Shown: one piece after another, positions 61,176 to 64,000 of the stretch
Position numbering within the stretch: position 1 is the first letter of the stretch
Layout of the letters: each line of letters opens with the position of its first letter
Assembly (NCBI RefSeq): GCF_001006305.1
Contig: NZ_LBHJ01000008.1
Coordinates: 62,001-126,000, forward strand
Direction of reading: 5' to 3'
Source: Silvibacterium bohemicum
Lineage (GTDB): Bacteria; Acidobacteriota; Terriglobia; Terriglobales; Acidobacteriaceae
Length of the DNA: 64,000 bases
The notes under the pieces: generated by a model
Databases searched by the model: none
What the model saw: the letters and a program-made list of their open reading frames with translations, nothing else
Told to the model about the DNA's origin: nothing
Program-made: the position numbers and the translations under genes

Positions 61176-62470
61176 GCCTTGCTCTCATCCGAACGGCATG
61201 CGATGGAACCACACGGCGATTCCGCGAGACCAGCCCATTGAAGACGTGCCGTAAGGTAACGAAAATCGGATGCCACGTGATACCAGATGCGGCTTAACTG
61301 GTATCCGAGATTTTCCGCGCTGTAAGAGAAGGAACGCTTCATCTTCGTGCCTGCGTGATCGCTTAGCGCATGAGCCTTGCGTGCCGGTATCAGCCGCCGC
61401 AGAAGATAGCGTCGCCAGGTCTGCCGGTCAGGGAAAAATTGCCGCTGTAACAGCAGCGAAAGTTTTGTGCCCGGTGGGTTGGCGAATAGCCACTCCTGGG
61501 CATAGTTCTCGACCCACAATTGGCTTTGGGGCGAAAGCGTTGCCGGCCCCAGTTCAATGACGGAAGTCGGAAGCTCCGTTGGAAAAAAACGCTCCACCAA
61601 AGACAGCACCAGGGCGGCAGCAGCGGCGAGATTTCGATCCGCATTGAGAATGCCATTCACCTGTGCCCAGAATGCGGAATCCTGCCGCCGGTTTTGGATA
61701 AATAAAAAAACTTCGTACAGAGAAAGCAGACGGCTCCACGAGCCGAGAAGATGACGAAAGATATGGAGCAGCAGATAGACGAACTGATAGGCGGGAAGAA
61801 GACGCGAGAACTCCACGCCATCGACCTGGTGCGGCTCGACCGCATCGAGAAAGCTGGGCAGAGACGGAAAATCGACGATGCCGTCTTCCGACTCCCACGC
61901 TCGCGTGTGCACTTCGATGGCGGGCGGTCCCGGGATCTGATAGAGGTACGCGTTCACTCCCATGTGACGATTCCACGGCTGTGTGAAGCGCAGCTCACCG
62001 GAGTCGGAGCTGTACTGCGTGCGATAGCCCAGCGACTCGATAGCCCGCTGCGCCTTCTTCGCATCCCGTGGGTCGATAAGAAAATCGATATCCACCTGGT
62101 GTCGTTCGCGGATATCCGCGAAGCATTCGGGAAACAGGCTGAAGCCTTTCACGCAGCCGTAGTGGGTTCCCGAAGACGCGAGCGCGGAACAGGCCTCACC
62201 GAATTGGCCCAGCATGACTCGCATACGTTCCGCGTTATCGGTCAGCCGTTCTCTGAGCGCTTGCTGAACAGGAAGAGGAATGCCGCGATAGTTCTCCGTG
62301 TCTGCGGTTTGTGTTTGCAACAGAGAGGCGAGCGGCAACGCGAGTCCGCTGCGATCGAGCCAGCGCAGATTCTCATCCCAAACGCGGCCTTCGATGTTTT
62401 CGCAGGGAGTAAGCCGGCTCGCAGCCAGAGCTGCTACCACGGCGGATCGAAAGGAAATCGACTTGCTCAT
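61172..62470 (-). CDS. Nucleotidyltransferase-fold protein (NTP_transf_5 type)
   Basis: 432 aa from the ATG at 62470; the longer frame to 62629 lies in the preceding gene. The nucleotidyltransferase core is YGCVKGFSLFPECF with RHQVDIDFLID following, giving the Gly-Ser-like loop and Asp-x-Asp. A large helical C-terminal half is rich in Leu and Arg. This family is repeatedly found next to HprK-related kinases. The activity is unproven; nucleotidyl transfer to a small molecule or protein is the expected chemistry. Both ends overlap neighbours by ATGA. Confidence 0.82.
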   Translation of the reverse strand: MSKSISFRSAVVAALAASRLTPCENIEGRVWDENLRWLDRSGLALPLASLLQTQTADTENYRGIPLPVQQALRERLTDNAERMRVMLGQFGEACSALASSGTHYGCVKGFSLFPECFADIRERHQVDIDFLIDPRDAKKAQRAIESLGYRTQYSSDSGELRFTQPWNRHMGVNAYLYQIPGPPAIEVHTRAWESEDGIVDFPSLPSFLDAVEPHQVDGVEFSRLLPAYQFVYLLLHIFRHLLGSWSRLLSLYEVFLFIQNRRQDSAFWAQVNGILNADRNLAAAAALVLSLVERFFPTELPTSVIELGPATLSPQSQLWVENYAQEWLFANPPGTKLSLLLQRQFFPDRQTWRRYLLRRLIPARKAHALSDHAGTKMKRSFSYSAENLGYQLSRIWYHVASDFRYLTARLQWAGLAESPCGSIACRSDESKA

Positions 62471-62925
62471 GTCATTAAGCCCTCGCGTTGTCCGCTGTCC
62501 ACCAAGGTTCCCAAGGCGTCTACCAAGGCGCGGAAGTAGAGCGTCAGGTTGGCGTCCGTGTGGGTGGGGTGTTTGCCTATGGTCACAAAGCCCGCGCCGT
62601 CTCCAGTCGCCCGGTCGAAGGCAAACCACTGCGTATGTCCCACACTCACGTAGATCGAGCGTGCATCGCGAAATACTTGGCAGGTGCAGTCACCGGCGGC
62701 ATCGTCGACCGATGACTCAGCGGTAATCTCCCAGCGATAAGCCTGGTCGTCGACTGATTCCTGCTTCGTAAATCCCGCATGTTCGGCCGCGCGCAAGACC
62801 GATGCCGAATTTGTAGAAAGAGCGACCAAGGCGCCGGACCACGAGAAGCGTCCGCATTCCGCAAGGCGAACCCGTCGATGCATGAGATCAGTGGAAGAAG
62901 CATCCCGGTCGTTTGAAGTATTCAT
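62467..62925 (-). CDS. Stand-alone homologue of the HprK-related kinase N-terminal domain
   Basis: 152 aa from the ATG at 62925. The frame continues further upstream but would then run through the kinase gene. Its region 80-114 (CQVFRDARSIYVSVGHTQWFA then FDRATGDGAGFV) lines up by eye with residues 66-98 of the kinase encoded just upstream (APWFRGRGYFAFARFTRSDR, then FWFNLRTRSVLGHF): the same Phe-Arg, aromatic strand, WF-Asn/Asp-Arg and Gly-(H/F) order. It has no P-loop. I infer a duplicated sensor or partner domain; the family is otherwise unknown to me. Confidence 0.7.
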   Translation of the reverse strand: MNTSNDRDASSTDLMHRRVRLAECGRFSWSGALVALSTNSASVLRAAEHAGFTKQESVDDQAYRWEITAESSVDDAAGDCTCQVFRDARSIYVSVGHTQWFAFDRATGDGAGFVTIGKHPTHTDANLTLYFRALVDALGTLVDSGQREGLMT

Positions 62926-63881
62926 CGGTAACCTCGATTTGAAAGCGTATGATCCAGCAGCTGCGCAACCGTCGTCGGATGATCGTTGAACGAAAGCCGC
63001 AAAGTCGGTGTTGTTTTCAGCCGGCTTACAATCGCGGTCTGGCGTTCGAAGTAAGTATCGAGAGGAGGCTCGAGCGGTTCTAACTCGCCGATCAGCTGTG
63101 CGGCGGCCTGGGATCCGCAGACCGGCGTGATTGTGCAGCCGGGATCCTTTGCGCGGTCGAGCAGGACAACACAGTCGACATTGCACTTGAAGGCCCTCTG
63201 CACGCCAAAGCATCTCTCCGGATCCACTTCGTACGCAATCTCGCCATTCAGCGACTCTGCCTGCCGATACTCCGAGAGCTCGGGAAAGAACCGCACCGCA
63301 TCGGGAAGCAGCTTAACCAGCGTGGGTAGTCCCGAAGCCTCGATCGCGCCGTTGTCTGACAGGTACGTCCATTCATCGCTGAGCAGCGAATAGCCTCGCT
63401 TGGCGAGCGTGATCGTGAGTGTCGACTTGCCCGCGCCCGATCGCCCGTTGAGCAAAACTCCGCGGCCATCGCGCACCAGGCATGCGGCATGCACCGGAAC
63501 GACATCGATCGCAGCGGCCAGAACTCCCATCAACGCAGGAAAGATGTCTTTATGCCAGCGCTGGCGATCGTCGGCAAGCGCGCGGGGGAAGTGTCCCAGC
63601 ACCGAACGGGTACGCAGGTTGAACCAGAAGCGATCGCTCCTGGTGAATCGTGCAAAGGCGAAGTAGCCGCGGCCGCGAAACCATGGAGCATCCTCCAGCT
63701 GTGAATTCGGCTGGTCGTCAGCGGTCAAGCTTATCTCTGCCGCGATGTCTGAACTGCTTCCGGCTTCGATCGCAGGAAAGTACTCGCGAATACGGCGCAC
63801 CATCTCCGTCGCATTCGTGCGAAAGAGAATTGTGCGTCCTGCGAACATGGCCGGCTGCGTGAAAATTCTCAAGGTATCCAT
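62922..63881 (-). CDS. HprK-related serine kinase family protein
   Basis: 319 aa. Residues 130-180 form an HPr-kinase-like P-loop domain: VHAACLV, Walker A GRSGAGKST (146-154), then LLSDEWTYL with the acidic pair after the second strand. The N-terminal 120 residues are a separate domain typical of the HprK-related kinase A group. No HPr or PTS genes are nearby, so the target is not HPr. It is the first gene of the four-gene operon. Its stop overlaps the next ATG. Confidence 0.88.
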   Translation of the reverse strand: MDTLRIFTQPAMFAGRTILFRTNATEMVRRIREYFPAIEAGSSSDIAAEISLTADDQPNSQLEDAPWFRGRGYFAFARFTRSDRFWFNLRTRSVLGHFPRALADDRQRWHKDIFPALMGVLAAAIDVVPVHAACLVRDGRGVLLNGRSGAGKSTLTITLAKRGYSLLSDEWTYLSDNGAIEASGLPTLVKLLPDAVRFFPELSEYRQAESLNGEIAYEVDPERCFGVQRAFKCNVDCVVLLDRAKDPGCTITPVCGSQAAAQLIGELEPLEPPLDTYFERQTAIVSRLKTTPTLRLSFNDHPTTVAQLLDHTLSNRGYR

Positions 63882-64000
63882 CCGCGATTATCGCGACTGA
63901 CAACACTTTCGTCAGCCTCGTATGCACAAAGGCTATCGCTGAAATCCGCTGCTTTTTCAGCCTCCTGGCCGAAATGACAAAGGAGTGACATTAGGCTGAC

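Noticed and set aside
1-64000. CRISPR arrays, prophage, integrases, transposases, rRNA genes
   Set aside because: None seen. No regular 28-37-bp repeat array with spacers, no terminal inverted repeats around a transposase gene, and no rRNA-like stretches.

Overview
The window reads as a chromosomal segment of an acidobacterium, most likely of the Acidobacteriaceae/Terriglobales type. This is inferred from gene content, not from any rRNA marker. Pointers are a very large Oar-like TonB-dependent protein with an N-terminal carboxypeptidase-regulatory domain, a VWFA-related secreted protein, several plant-polymer hydrolases (GH5, GH9), futalosine-type menaquinone synthesis (MqnD), and short GC-rich intergenic repeats. 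Base composition and coding density look uniform. I see no phage, transposase, integron or CRISPR.

Layout. 1-1.5 kb: 3' part of a HAMP/PP2C (SpoIIE-type) phosphatase. 1.7-16.6 kb (minus): a complex I operon in the order nuoA-C-D-[two uncharacterised genes]-E-F-[hicA-hicB]-G-H-J-K-L-M-N. nuoB and nuoI are absent, and a toxin-antitoxin pair sits inside the operon. 16.6-23.1 kb: small genes, including a putative tRNA-like RNA with a terminator, a zinc-finger UBP protein, a ThiS-phosphoesterase fusion, a glycosyltransferase and a VWFA-type protein. 23.1-29.0 kb (minus): pdxS-[UPF0175/DUF3368 pair]-pdxT-coxB-coxA-coxC-small CxxC protein, with very short gaps. 29.2-44.5 kb: housekeeping and transport genes (phosphate MFS, GH5, threonine dehydratase, diguanylate cyclase, miaB, bifunctional nuclease, S10 peptidase, amidohydrolase, mqnD, bioY, cutA, DUF892). 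45.2-53.0 kb: a polysaccharide-use region (Oar-like receptor, GH9, PI-PLC-like). 53.5-58.9 kb: a propeller-GGDEF sensor divergent from a porin-cupredoxin pair. 58.9-63.9 kb (minus): a four-gene operon of an HprK-related kinase, a stand-alone copy of what looks like that kinase's N-terminal domain, a nucleotidyltransferase (NTP_transf_5 type), and a GT87-like membrane glycosyltransferase fused to a PD40 propeller. All of its junctions are 4-nt ATGA overlaps.

How it fits together. Complex I, the heme-copper oxidase and menaquinone synthesis describe an aerobic respiratory chain. The oxidase subunit I has a Glu where the K-channel Lys normally sits. Two toxin-antitoxin-like pairs are each nested between two genes of one housekeeping complex (nuoF/nuoG and pdxS/pdxT). 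The least explained unit is the HprK-related kinase operon at the right edge, my best candidate for an undescribed system. No searches were run; family names come from recognised motifs and protein character.
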